A stretch of DNA of 64,000 nt from Alcaligenes pakistanensis (GTDB lineage: Bacteria; Pseudomonadota; Gammaproteobacteria; Burkholderiales; Burkholderiaceae_B): positions 266,018 to 330,017 of the forward strand of contig NZ_BMZN01000005.1 of the NCBI RefSeq assembly GCF_014652815.1. Direction: 5' to 3'. A program made the translations under genes and the position numbers. Below, piece after piece: positions 42,431 to 50,998 of the stretch (the stretch's first letter is position 1; every line of letters starts with the position of its first letter). A model generated the notes under the pieces. It worked only from the letters and a program-made list of their open reading frames with translations. It did no database searches and was not told where the DNA came from.

Positions 42431-43221
42431 GTTTTCAGGTCAGCGGCAAAGTTGCCGTAGTGACGGGTGGCTCTTCAGGCATAGGCCTGGAAACCGTCCG
42501 CCTGCTACTTGAACAAGGTGCTTACGTCGCCTGGTGCGGCAGAGATGCCGCCCGTTTGCAGGACTCCTGGCAGGCGATGGCAGTCATCTTCGAGCCGGAT
42601 CGACTGCACATACGGTGTTGCGATGTACTGGATGCGGATGCCGTCAACGCTTTCATTGACGAGGTGGCACAGCGTTTTGGCGGTGTGGATATGCTGATCA
42701 ACAACGCAGGCCAAGGCAAAGTGGCCAGCTTTGCAGACACTTCGGATCAGGATTGGATGACCGAAGTGCAGCTGAAGTATTTCAGCGTGTTAAATCCCGT
42801 CCGTGCCGCTTTACCGTATTTGCGTCAATCGCCTATAGCGTCCATTGCCAATGTGAACTCTTTGCTGGCGTACAAACCTGAGCCGCACATGATTGCGACT
42901 TCAGCCGCCAGAGCTGGCTTGCTGAATTTAAGCAAAGGCTTATCCAAAGAGTTTGTCGACATGGGCATACGGGTGAACTCCATTCTGATTGGCATGGTCG
43001 AGTCGGGCCAATGGCAACGTCGCTACCAGGAGAGATCAGATCCGGATCAAAGCTGGGACGACTGGTTGGCGGGGATTGCGCGCAAGCGCGGCATACCGAT
43101 GGGGCGTTTGGGCAAGCCCATAGAGGCAGCCCGAGCCTTAGTGTTTTTAGCGTCACCCTTGTCCTCCTATACAACGGGGTCGGTGATTGATGTATCTGGC
43201 GGCTTTAGTCAGGAAATTTAG
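42427..43221 (+). CDS. SDR family protein with altered active site
   Basis: Rossmann-fold protein of 264 residues. The cofactor loop TGGSSGIG (13–20) and the NNAG motif (92–95) are normal, and Ser145 occupies the catalytic Ser position. Thirteen residues later the invariant Tyr is Thr158, and the paired Lys is Arg162 (ATSAARAG), so the YxxxK motif reads TxxxR. Such a protein is unlikely to act as a usual dehydrogenase; it may bind NAD(P) structurally or use another acid–base residue, such as Tyr149. It overlaps the hydrolase and precedes the AspDH-like gene by 9 bp, so it belongs to the pathway. Confidence 0.92.
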   Translation: MSFQVSGKVAVVTGGSSGIGLETVRLLLEQGAYVAWCGRDAARLQDSWQAMAVIFEPDRLHIRCCDVLDADAVNAFIDEVAQRFGGVDMLINNAGQGKVASFADTSDQDWMTEVQLKYFSVLNPVRAALPYLRQSPIASIANVNSLLAYKPEPHMIATSAARAGLLNLSKGLSKEFVDMGIRVNSILIGMVESGQWQRRYQERSDPDQSWDDWLAGIARKRGIPMGRLGKPIEAARALVFLASPLSSYTTGSVIDVSGGFSQEI

Positions 43222-43230
43222 GGCGAAACA

Positions 43231-44022
43231 ATGAAAAAAGTAGCATTTATAGGCTATGGGGCCATGGCAAAAACAGTGCATGCCCTGCTGCCTGAATCCA
43301 TTCAGTTGGCGTGGGTGATCGTCACTGAGGACGGAGTGGCCGCCACGCAGCAAGAGCTGGGGCCGGCCGTGCAGGTGGTCAGTCGTGTGGATGCCATCTT
43401 GGGTACGCCAGACCTGGTGTTGGAGATGGCCGGACAGCCCGGTTTGAAAGCTCACGCCAAGGCCGTATTGCAGCGCCAATTGCCCTTGGCGGTAATTTCG
43501 GTTGGGGCCTTTGCCGACAGTGCGTTTGAGCAGGAGATCCGTGAATTTGCGAGCTCGCAAGGTGCACAGCTACAGATTTTGCCAGGCGCCATTGCGGGGA
43601 TCGATGGTATCGCCGCTGCCCGCACGATGGGCCTGGATAGTGTGGTGTATCAGGGGCGTAAAAAGCCGGCCAGCTGGAAAGGCAGTTATGCCGAGCAATT
43701 GGTCGATTTGGATGCATTGACCGAAGCGACCGTCTTTTTCCGGGGTTCGGCGCGTGAGGCCGCACAGAAGTTTCCGGCCAATGCGAACGTGGCAGCAACC
43801 ATTGCCTTGGCGGGCGTGGGCATGGATGCGACACAGGTTGAGCTGATTGCTGATCCTGCCATGACGCGCAATCAACATCGCATTCGTGCTGAAGGCGCGT
43901 TCGGTGAGATGCAAATAGAGATGCAAGGCGTGGCCTTGGCCAGTAATCCCAAAACATCGACCTTAGCGGCACTCAGCGTCGTGCGCGCTTGCTATCAATT
44001 GGGCGACGCCCTGGTTATCTAG
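43231..44022 (+). CDS. L-aspartate dehydrogenase-like oxidoreductase
   Basis: NAD(P)-dependent enzyme of 263 residues resembling NadX-type L-aspartate dehydrogenase. It has an N-terminal nucleotide fold GYGAMAKTVH (8–17), the substrate-binding ILPGAIAGIDGIAAAR, and the family signature FPANANVAATIALAGVGMDATQVELIADP, followed by TRNQHRIRAEGAFGEMQIE with the catalytic His. Such enzymes interconvert aspartate and iminosuccinate or oxaloacetate. Here, in an uptake and catabolic operon with a decarboxylase-like enzyme and an aldehyde dehydrogenase, a related amino acid with a beta-acid group may be the substrate. The gene is not beside nadA/nadC. Confidence 0.92.
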   Translation: MKKVAFIGYGAMAKTVHALLPESIQLAWVIVTEDGVAATQQELGPAVQVVSRVDAILGTPDLVLEMAGQPGLKAHAKAVLQRQLPLAVISVGAFADSAFEQEIREFASSQGAQLQILPGAIAGIDGIAAARTMGLDSVVYQGRKKPASWKGSYAEQLVDLDALTEATVFFRGSAREAAQKFPANANVAATIALAGVGMDATQVELIADPAMTRNQHRIRAEGAFGEMQIEMQGVALASNPKTSTLAALSVVRACYQLGDALVI

Positions 44023-44035
44023 GCAGAGAGTAAGC

Positions 44036-45502
44036 ATGAAACCATTATTTTTGGCCGGCCAATGGCGTCAGGGCCGGGGGGCAGTTGCGCGCAGCGTTTT
44101 CCCCGCGGACGGTAGCCTGAATGCCGAGTTCTCCACCGCCAGTATTGACGATGTAGAAGAGGCCATACAAGCGGCCCATCAAGCGTGGCAAGAGCCATCG
44201 TGGCGCAATAGCTTGCCTGTGGAGCGGGCTCGCGTGCTGTACAAAGTGGCCGATCTGATCGAGCAAAATGTGACGCAGTTGGCTGCGTTGCAAACACGCG
44301 ACAACGGTAAACCATTGGCAGAAACGCGTGGCTTGGTGATGAGTGCAGCCGCCACTGCTCGTTACACCGCAGCATGCCTGGAAACCTTGGATACGGAGCT
44401 GACCAATGCCCGTTCCAAAGACTGGTTGACCATGAGCGTGCACGAGCCCTTGGGTGTGGTGGCCGCTATCACACCCTGGAATTCGCCCATCGCCTCTGAA
44501 GTGCAAAAATTGGCCCCGGCCTTGGCCGCTGGTAATGCGGTGATCCTGAAACCGGCCGAAGCCACCTCCTTGATTGCCTTGGAACTGGCGCGCTTGTTTG
44601 AAGAAGCGGGGCTGCCTTGCGGCTTGTTAAGCGTATTGCCCGGCAAAGGCTCGGTCGTGGGTAATGCCATCGTGCAGCATCCACTGGTGAAGAAAATTTC
44701 GTTCACTGGGGGGACGAGCACAGGGCGTCAATTGGCACATATTGCCGCGGAACGCCTGATTAGTACCTCCCTGGAGTTGGGGGGGAAATCGCCGACCGTG
44801 GTACTGGCAGATGCCGACTTGGATTTGGCCGTAAATGGTGTGATCTACGGTATTTTCAGCTCTTCAGGTCAGGCCTGTATCGCGGGTGCGCGTTTGTTTG
44901 TACACACTCAGGTGTATGACGCCTTTCTGCAGCGCCTGGTCGCTAAAACACAGGCCCTGCGCGTAGGCCACCCCGAGCATGTCGAGACCCAGGTAGGCCC
45001 ATTGATCGATGAAAAACACTTGAGCTCGGTAGATGCTTATGTGCGCCAAGCCGAGCACGACGGTGGGCAGATCCTAGTGGGTGGGCATCGTCTGAGCGAA
45101 GGCGAGCTGGCGAAGGGCAGTTACTACGCGCCCACCATCATTGCGGGGCTCAGCAACCAGGCGACTGTGTGCCAGGAAGAAATTTTTGGGCCTGTGTTGG
45201 TGGTATTGCCGTTTGAGGACGAGCAAGACTTAGTACAACAAGCCAATGACAGCGTGTACGGATTGGCCGCTGGCATCTGGACTGAAAACTACCGTAAAGC
45301 ATGGCAATTGGCCAGAGCCCTGGACGTAGGTACGGTCTGGATTAATACCTATAAAAAGTTCTCTATTTCCACGCCATTTGGCGGGTTTAAAGAAAGTGGT
45401 GTGGGTAGGGAAAAAGGCAGGCTGAGTATCGTGTCCTACATGCAGCAGAAAAGTATTTATATGGGGCTCAATACACAGCCTGATCCGTGGTGTGAAGGAT
45501 GA
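44036..45502 (+). CDS. NAD(P)-dependent aldehyde dehydrogenase
   Basis: Soluble 488-residue ALDH. Catalytic Cys281 in SSGQACIAGAR, general base Glu247 in LELGGKSP and Asn149 in ITPWNSPIA are intact, as are the NAD-binding FTGGTSTGR and KESGVGREKG near the C-terminus. It oxidises an aldehyde to its acid, probably the semialdehyde made by the ThDP-dependent enzyme encoded next. Its stop is 12 bp before the chosen start of that gene, which may instead begin at an overlapping ATGA. Confidence 0.96.
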   Translation: MKPLFLAGQWRQGRGAVARSVFPADGSLNAEFSTASIDDVEEAIQAAHQAWQEPSWRNSLPVERARVLYKVADLIEQNVTQLAALQTRDNGKPLAETRGLVMSAAATARYTAACLETLDTELTNARSKDWLTMSVHEPLGVVAAITPWNSPIASEVQKLAPALAAGNAVILKPAEATSLIALELARLFEEAGLPCGLLSVLPGKGSVVGNAIVQHPLVKKISFTGGTSTGRQLAHIAAERLISTSLELGGKSPTVVLADADLDLAVNGVIYGIFSSSGQACIAGARLFVHTQVYDAFLQRLVAKTQALRVGHPEHVETQVGPLIDEKHLSSVDAYVRQAEHDGGQILVGGHRLSEGELAKGSYYAPTIIAGLSNQATVCQEEIFGPVLVVLPFEDEQDLVQQANDSVYGLAAGIWTENYRKAWQLARALDVGTVWINTYKKFSISTPFGGFKESGVGREKGRLSIVSYMQQKSIYMGLNTQPDPWCEG

Positions 45503-45513
45503 GAGAAGCAAAC

Positions 45514-47154
45514 ATGACAGAAACTATTACCGTGGGTGAAGCCATTGCCCGAGTGTTAGAGAGCCATCAGGTACGCAATGTGTATGGGGTGATTTCCATT
45601 CATAACCTGCCTATTGCGGATGCGTTAGGCCGCCGCAAGCAGGTGCAGTTTGTGTGTGCCAGAGGTGAGGCCGGTAGCGTTACGATGGCCGATGCAGAGT
45701 CACGTTTCACCGGTTTAGGGGTGGCCTTGACGAGTACGGGTGCGGGTGCGGGCAATGCGGTGGGCTCGCTTATCGAAGCTTGCAATGCCGCGAGCCCAGT
45801 GCTGCATTTAACGGGGCAAGTGGAACGAGAATATTTGGATAGAGACGCCAGTTTCATTCATGAAGCCAAAGACCAGCTGGGTTTTCTGCGTGCGTCTAGC
45901 AAAGCGGCGTACCGCATCAGTAGTCCAGAAAACGCAGTAGGCATGATTCAAGAAGCCATCCGCGTCGCGACAACTGTACCCATGGGCCCGGTGAGCGTAG
46001 AGATTCCTATTGATGTGCAGGCTGCAAAAATTGCATGGCCCGTCTCATTGGAACCTGTCGCCGCCATGCAGTTGCCGGTGTTGCAAGACCGCGATAGAGC
46101 ACGTTTAGCCGCGGCCATGAAAGCCGCTAAACGCCCCATGCTATGGATTGGTGGTGGCACATTAAAGGCCGGTGAGGCCGTACGGCAACTGGCTGATATG
46201 GGAATTGCGGTGGTGTCGTCCACCCATGCGCGTGGGGTGCTACCAGATAGCCATCATCGTAGTTTGGGGGCGTTTCACAATGCTGCCGAGGTGGAAACCT
46301 TGTTGGCTGATGCGGACCTGGTCTTGGTGGTCGGTTCGCGTTTACGCAGCAATGAAACCAAAACATACTCCATACAGTTTCCGGCCAATACCATACAGAT
46401 TGATGCGAACCCTGCTGCACAACAGCGCAACTACGCCATCAGCCAGTTTGTATGTGCCGAGGCCAACGAAGCCTTGACGGCATTGGTGCAGGATTTGCAG
46501 GGCCACAGCTTCGTAGATGCGGCCTATGACGCCGCGATTACCCAGGCCCGTGAAGCCGCCCTATCCCAATTGACTGAACAGTTAGGGCCGTATGCAGAGC
46601 TGTGTTTTGCACTGCGTGCTGCCATGCCTGACGATGCCATTTTGGTGCGCGACATCACGATGTCCGGCAGTACCTGGGGTAGTCGTCTGTTCCCTGTGAA
46701 TGCACCATTACAAAACATCCACTCCTTAGCAGGGGCCATCGGTTTGGGGCTGGCACACGCTATCGGTACTGCTAAAGCCAACCTGGACAAAAAAGTGGTG
46801 GCATTGGTGGGGGACGGCGGCCTGATGCTGGGCATAGGTGAAATAGCCACCATGGTGCAGGAGCAAAGCAATCTGGTCTTGTTGGTGATGAATGACGGCG
46901 GCTATGGCGTGATGCGTGGCATACAGAAACGCTACTTTGACGATCGGCAATACTACAACCAGCTGCATACGCCTAGCTACCGCGATGTAGGCAGCGCGAT
47001 GGGATGCCAAAGTTATCTGGTGTCGTCAGTTGATGAGTTCAAAACAGTGATCCAGCAGGCCATTGAGCATCAAGGTCCAGCGCTTGTCGAGGTCGATATG
47101 CACAGCATTGGGCCACTGAATTTTGCAGGGCCTCCCCAGAAAAAACTGTATTAG
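45514..47154 (+). CDS. Thiamine diphosphate-dependent enzyme (decarboxylase/acetolactate synthase-like)
   Basis: ThDP enzyme of 546 residues with the three expected domains. N-terminal Pyr domain with the catalytic Glu in CARGEAGSVTMADAESR (Glu52), the central FAD/NAD-like domain (MLWIGGGTLKAGEAVRQL), and the C-terminal PP domain with GDGGLMLGIGEIATMVQEQS and the closing asparagine in VMNDGGYGVMR. Resemblance is to 2-oxo-acid decarboxylases and acetolactate-synthase-like enzymes. In this operon it could decarboxylate the 2-oxo acid from the AspDH-like step to an aldehyde for the ALDH. An upstream ATG at 45499 overlapping the ALDH stop is a possible start. It is the last gene before a bidirectional terminator. 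Confidence 0.93.
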   Translation: MTETITVGEAIARVLESHQVRNVYGVISIHNLPIADALGRRKQVQFVCARGEAGSVTMADAESRFTGLGVALTSTGAGAGNAVGSLIEACNAASPVLHLTGQVEREYLDRDASFIHEAKDQLGFLRASSKAAYRISSPENAVGMIQEAIRVATTVPMGPVSVEIPIDVQAAKIAWPVSLEPVAAMQLPVLQDRDRARLAAAMKAAKRPMLWIGGGTLKAGEAVRQLADMGIAVVSSTHARGVLPDSHHRSLGAFHNAAEVETLLADADLVLVVGSRLRSNETKTYSIQFPANTIQIDANPAAQQRNYAISQFVCAEANEALTALVQDLQGHSFVDAAYDAAITQAREAALSQLTEQLGPYAELCFALRAAMPDDAILVRDITMSGSTWGSRLFPVNAPLQNIHSLAGAIGLGLAHAIGTAKANLDKKVVALVGDGGLMLGIGEIATMVQEQSNLVLLVMNDGGYGVMRGIQKRYFDDRQYYNQLHTPSYRDVGSAMGCQSYLVSSVDEFKTVIQQAIEHQGPALVEVDMHSIGPLNFAGPPQKKLY

Positions 47155-47237
47155 TCCACGAGGTTCGACGCGAGACCGATACCTCCGAGCCTGTTTGCTC
47201 AGTCCGAACGTTGAGGGTTGATCGCTGAAAGCGTCTA

Positions 47238-47280
47238 TAAAAAAAGCCTGCCGGGTACTTGAACCGGGCAGGCTTTTTTC
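47238..47280 (+). terminator. Bidirectional terminator after the ten-gene catabolic operon
   Basis: Stem AAAAAAGCCTGCC/GGCAGGCTTTTTT with central GGGTAC/TTGA/ACCGG pairing and A and T runs on both sides. It separates the ThDP enzyme gene (plus) from the convergent GlsB-type gene (minus). Confidence 0.9.
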
Positions 47281-47291
47281 TATTTTGAGCT

Positions 47292-47540
47292 TTAGGACTT
47301 TTTGCTGACCAGCCCGTAGATGAACAAGACGATGATGGCGCCAACGATGGAGCCTATCCAGCCTGCCCCTTCGCCCGGTACGTACCAGCCCATGGCTTGC
47401 CCCAGATAACCGGCGACAAAGGCGCCGACAATACCCAGGATGGCGGTCATTATCCATCCCATTTTCTGGTCACCAGGCATGATGGCTCGCGCCAGCAAAC
47501 CTACGATAAAGCCAACAATAATCATGGAGATAATACCCAT
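47292..47540 (-). CDS. GlsB/YeaQ/YmgE family stress-response membrane protein
   Basis: Small three-helix inner-membrane protein of 82 residues. MGIISMIIVGFIVGLLARAIMPGDQKMGW and TAILGIVGAFVAGYLG match the transglycosylase-associated (Tgl-like) fold, with GAIIVLFIYGLV as the last helix. Members rise under general stress, but no biochemical function is known. It is an isolated gene between the shared terminator and the amidase gene. Confidence 0.93.
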   Translation of the reverse strand: MGIISMIIVGFIVGLLARAIMPGDQKMGWIMTAILGIVGAFVAGYLGQAMGWYVPGEGAGWIGSIVGAIIVLFIYGLVSKKS

Positions 47541-47736
47541 CGTGCGACTCCTGTACTTAGTTTGTCGGTCAGGGGGACGGACCGCTGTGTCTATCTTAGG
47601 TAGGGACTTTTTACACGTCTACCGTTTTGGGGAGCGGTTACAGAGAAAAGTGTCAGGCTTTGTAAACGCAGGCCCTGCAGGCAGACGAGCTATATCGCGT
47701 CATAGGGCGTTTGCCGTTTTATCGGGCTTAATTGGT

Positions 47737-49305
47737 TCAGCTCAATAAGCTGGGCGGATGCTTTTGCACCCATTGGGTGACCTGTTCATAGGCGTAGGAC
47801 AGTTGCAGTACGGCCATGTCTGCCTGGGCAGGACCCATGATTTGCAGTCCCATGGGTAGCCCCGCTTCGTTGAAACCTGCCGGTACGTTCATTACGGGCA
47901 AGCCGGCCAGCGAGCCACCAATGACGATCTCCATCCAGCGGTGGTAGGTGTCCATTTGACGTCCGGCGATTTCGGCAGGCCAATGGGTGGTGCCTGCGAA
48001 GGGGAAGACTTGGGCTGTGGGCAGGATCAGGTAGTCGTAGGTTTCGAATAGTTTGCGCAGGCTTTCGTACCATTTACTGCGGTTGATGGACGCTTGGTAG
48101 ATCTGGGCGCCACTCAGGCTCAGGCCGCCCGCTATTTCCCAGATGGCTTCAGGCTTCATTTGGGCATGCAGTTCAGGTTTGGCGTACAGACCCTGGGCCG
48201 TGCCGGCGACGGTGAAGTGGCGCAGAGTCAGCCAGGTTTGCCACAGCTGTTCCATGGAGTAATCGGGCTGTGCGGCTTCGACGGTGCAGCCTATGGCTTC
48301 AAAACTTTTCAGGGCGGTTTGGCACAGGTCCATGATGCCTGCTTGCATGGGCAGGTAGCCGTTGTAGTCGCCCAGCCAGCCGATGCGCGTGCCTTTGAAA
48401 TTACGCTGCAGTTTGCCTGCGAATTGTTTTGGGTCCTGCTGGATGCTCAATGGCGTTCGGGCATCAAAACCGGCCTGAGTAGAGAGCAACATGGCCAGGT
48501 CCGACACGGTACGACCCATAGGGCCTTCGTAGCCCATTTGCTGAAAAAAAACCTCGGAGCTAGGGCCGTAAGGTACGCGGCCCTGCGAAGGCCGAAAGCC
48601 GTAGACGTTATTGAAGGCACCGGGGTTGCGTAAGGAACCCATCATGTCGCTACCATCGGCCACGGGCAACATACGGGTGGCCAGGGCCACGGCGGCCCCG
48701 CCGCTGCTGCCACCGGCGCATAAATCCGTTTGGTAGGCGTTGCCAGTGGTGCCAAAGACGCTGTTGTAGGTGTGTGATCCCAGGCCAAATTCCGGAGTGT
48801 TGGTCTTACCGATCAGAATGGCGCCGGCTTGGCGGACGCGTTCGACGACGATGGCGTCTTGTTTCGGCAGGTAGTCTTTAAAGATGGGCGATCCATTGGT
48901 GGTGACGATGCCCACGGTGGCGGCCAGATCTTTGGGAGCCTGTGGCATGCCATGCATCCAGCCCAAGTAGTGGCCGGCTTTTAATTGCTGATCGCGTTGG
49001 TCGGCTTGGGCCAGCAGGCCGCCGCGTTCTTGCAAGGACACAATGGCGTTGACCTTGGGGTTGATGCGTTCGATATGGTCCAGATAAGCCACCATGACTT
49101 CACGGCAGGACACTTGACGCTGGGCGATCCAGTTGGACAGGCTCAGCGCGTCGGCCATGATGATGTCTTGTGCGCTGCCAGGGCCTGGCGCGGTGCTGGC
49201 CAGAGCCTGACGTCCCAGGCTGGGTGCCATTCCCGCCAGGGACAGCAGGCCAGTAGTTTTTAGAAAGCGGCGGCGTCCGCCCAGGGCGGTAGGTGTGTCG
49301 TTCAT
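47737..49305 (-). CDS. Amidase (amidase signature family), Tat-exported
   Basis: 522-residue enzyme of the Ser–cisSer–Lys amidase family. The N-terminus holds RRRFLKTTGLLSLAGMAPSL, a Tat signal, so the enzyme works in the periplasm after folding. The catalytic set is visible: Lys in PQAPKDLAA, cis-Ser in GGSSGGAAVALA and Ser in DMMGSLRNPGAF; the last is GSLRNP rather than the usual GSIRxP. The start at 49305 has TGGAGACAAGC. It diverges from a LysR gene 150 bp away, its likely regulator. Substrates of the family are aliphatic or aromatic amides, aminoacyl amides or nitrile-derived amides; none is shown here. Confidence 0.94.
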   Translation of the reverse strand: MNDTPTALGGRRRFLKTTGLLSLAGMAPSLGRQALASTAPGPGSAQDIIMADALSLSNWIAQRQVSCREVMVAYLDHIERINPKVNAIVSLQERGGLLAQADQRDQQLKAGHYLGWMHGMPQAPKDLAATVGIVTTNGSPIFKDYLPKQDAIVVERVRQAGAILIGKTNTPEFGLGSHTYNSVFGTTGNAYQTDLCAGGSSGGAAVALATRMLPVADGSDMMGSLRNPGAFNNVYGFRPSQGRVPYGPSSEVFFQQMGYEGPMGRTVSDLAMLLSTQAGFDARTPLSIQQDPKQFAGKLQRNFKGTRIGWLGDYNGYLPMQAGIMDLCQTALKSFEAIGCTVEAAQPDYSMEQLWQTWLTLRHFTVAGTAQGLYAKPELHAQMKPEAIWEIAGGLSLSGAQIYQASINRSKWYESLRKLFETYDYLILPTAQVFPFAGTTHWPAEIAGRQMDTYHRWMEIVIGGSLAGLPVMNVPAGFNEAGLPMGLQIMGPAQADMAVLQLSYAYEQVTQWVQKHPPSLLS

Positions 49306-49454
49306 GCTTGTCTCCAGGTGTTCTTTTTTTGCGTGGGCCATCCAGGTGGCCAAGCCATTCTATGCAGGTACAATGCGCGGCTCAAACGCCAAAAAATCAT
49401 CAAGTTGATGCGGTCTGTGCATAAGCCGGTTCAAGCGTCAGCAAGGGGACAAGC

Positions 49455-50351
49455 ATGGACTTTCGCAGGCTGCGGCACTTTGTGGCCGTTTGCGAGCACG
49501 GTACGTTTCATCGGGCCGCTCAAGCTGTCCATTTAAGCCAGTCTGCGCTTAGCCGCAGCATTCAGGCTTTGGAGCAGGAACTGGGTGTGCCGCTGTTTGA
49601 TCGCAGCGGTCAACGCAGTTTTTTGACACCGTATGGTCGGGTTCTGCTGGAGCGGGCCAACCGGGTCTTGCAAGAAGGTCGCGCCCTGCAACGAGAATTG
49701 GCCTTGATTCAGCATGAAGACGCGGGCAGTCTCAGATTGGGCCTTAGTTCCACACCAGCCGCCGTTTTGCTGCATCCTTGCATGGTGGCCTTGCTGAGTA
49801 AATATCCGCGTTTGCGTGTGGATGCCGTTATTGGCCGTACCCTGGAATTGATCGAAGGCCTGCGCCGAGAGCGCTACGATATGGTGGTGCTGGACGTCAG
49901 TGCAGTTACGGATGTTCGCGGCCTGGATATTGAGTATCTGCCCGCCATGCAAGGCGATATGCTGGTGCGTCAGGGCCACCCGCTTTTACAGCAGCAGCCG
50001 GTCGATTTGATGGCGATCAGCCAGTACCCCGTGGCCTGCTCGGTTATTAGCGATGATTTAACGGATCGCTTGATTGCTGAATTTGGCGCTCAAGGTCATC
50101 CAGACCGTTTTGTGCGCTTTTGTTGTGATAGTTTTAGTATCCAGCGCGATGTGGTACTGGACAGCGATATGGTCTTGATGAGTGTGCTGGCTGCCGTACG
50201 CCGTGACATCGATGCCGGAGATCTGGTGCCGCTGGGCCTGTTTTCGCCGTCCTTGTCCGGGCACTATGCCTTGGTGCGTTTATCGGGACGCACACAATTG
50301 CCGGCTCTGGATATTGTTTATGGTCTGGCGCGCCGCCTGTGTACGGCGTAA
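49455..50351 (+). CDS. LysR family transcriptional regulator (amidase-linked)
   Basis: 298 residues. HTH at about 1–60: MDFRRLRHFVAVCEHGTFHRAAQAVHLSQSALSRSIQALEQELG. Effector domain from about 90 (GSLRLGLSSTPAAVLLHP). It diverges from the amidase gene with a 149-bp gap and probably controls it. No strong palindrome was noticed in the gap. A small gene for RNA ligase follows after 47 bp in the same direction. Confidence 0.94.
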   Translation: MDFRRLRHFVAVCEHGTFHRAAQAVHLSQSALSRSIQALEQELGVPLFDRSGQRSFLTPYGRVLLERANRVLQEGRALQRELALIQHEDAGSLRLGLSSTPAAVLLHPCMVALLSKYPRLRVDAVIGRTLELIEGLRRERYDMVVLDVSAVTDVRGLDIEYLPAMQGDMLVRQGHPLLQQQPVDLMAISQYPVACSVISDDLTDRLIAEFGAQGHPDRFVRFCCDSFSIQRDVVLDSDMVLMSVLAAVRRDIDAGDLVPLGLFSPSLSGHYALVRLSGRTQLPALDIVYGLARRLCTA

Positions 50352-50398
50352 TCCAGCGTCCCCCCGCTTACTGATCTGCTTTGTTAGAGGGTTTGTGC

Positions 50399-50998
50399 AT
50401 GACGATTCCCTTGCCTGGCTTGGACCTGCAACAGTTAGGCCCCGAGCAATCCTTGCGTGCGTTTATCGGTTGGTGGCCGGATGCGCAGACCCGCCTCTAT
50501 CTGGCTGAGCAGGCCGTGCAGGCGCAGGTGATTTACGGGGGGCGCATGATGCACGCTGATCATTTTCATCTGACGCTAGCCTTTTTGGACGGCAGCAGCG
50601 TGTCCGTGCTGCAGGCCTTGGCGGAAAATATGGCCGATTGGCCTGTGCCTGCTATCACCTTGGATCTGACTCTGCGGGATGTCTTTGAAAAACCTCAGGT
50701 GGTCTGGGCAGGCCCGGATGAGTCTCAACGCCAGGCATTGACTGTGTTGGACCAGTGGCACGAGGATATTTGGGCCAGACTGACGGCCTTGGGCTGGACG
50801 CAACCCCCTCGCCGTTTCCGGCCGCATGTGTCTTTGTTGCGCCATGCCCGTATCGCTGCCGATCAGTCGCATCGCCATGCTTTGCCAACACAGGCTTTTG
50901 TGGGGGATGGCGTGGGTTTGATTGTCTCTGTCCCCGGCGAGCAGCGCAGCCAATATCATTTGGCCGCCACAGTGAATCCTGGAAGGGCAGTGTCATGA
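50399..50998 (+). CDS. thpR: RNA 2',3'-cyclic phosphodiesterase (2'-5' RNA ligase)
   Basis: 199-residue 2H phosphoesterase. The two HxTx motifs are HFHLTLAFLDG near 58–66 and PHVSLLRH near 147, each giving the catalytic His of the bilobal fold. ThpR members hydrolyse 2',3'-cyclic phosphates and can form 2'-5' RNA bonds in vitro; the physiological substrate is unsettled. The N-terminal stretch before RAFIGWWPD is slightly longer than usual. Start chosen at ATG 50399. Its stop overlaps the next LysR start by ATGA, an odd coupling. Confidence 0.88.
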   Translation: MTIPLPGLDLQQLGPEQSLRAFIGWWPDAQTRLYLAEQAVQAQVIYGGRMMHADHFHLTLAFLDGSSVSVLQALAENMADWPVPAITLDLTLRDVFEKPQVVWAGPDESQRQALTVLDQWHEDIWARLTALGWTQPPRRFRPHVSLLRHARIAADQSHRHALPTQAFVGDGVGLIVSVPGEQRSQYHLAATVNPGRAVS

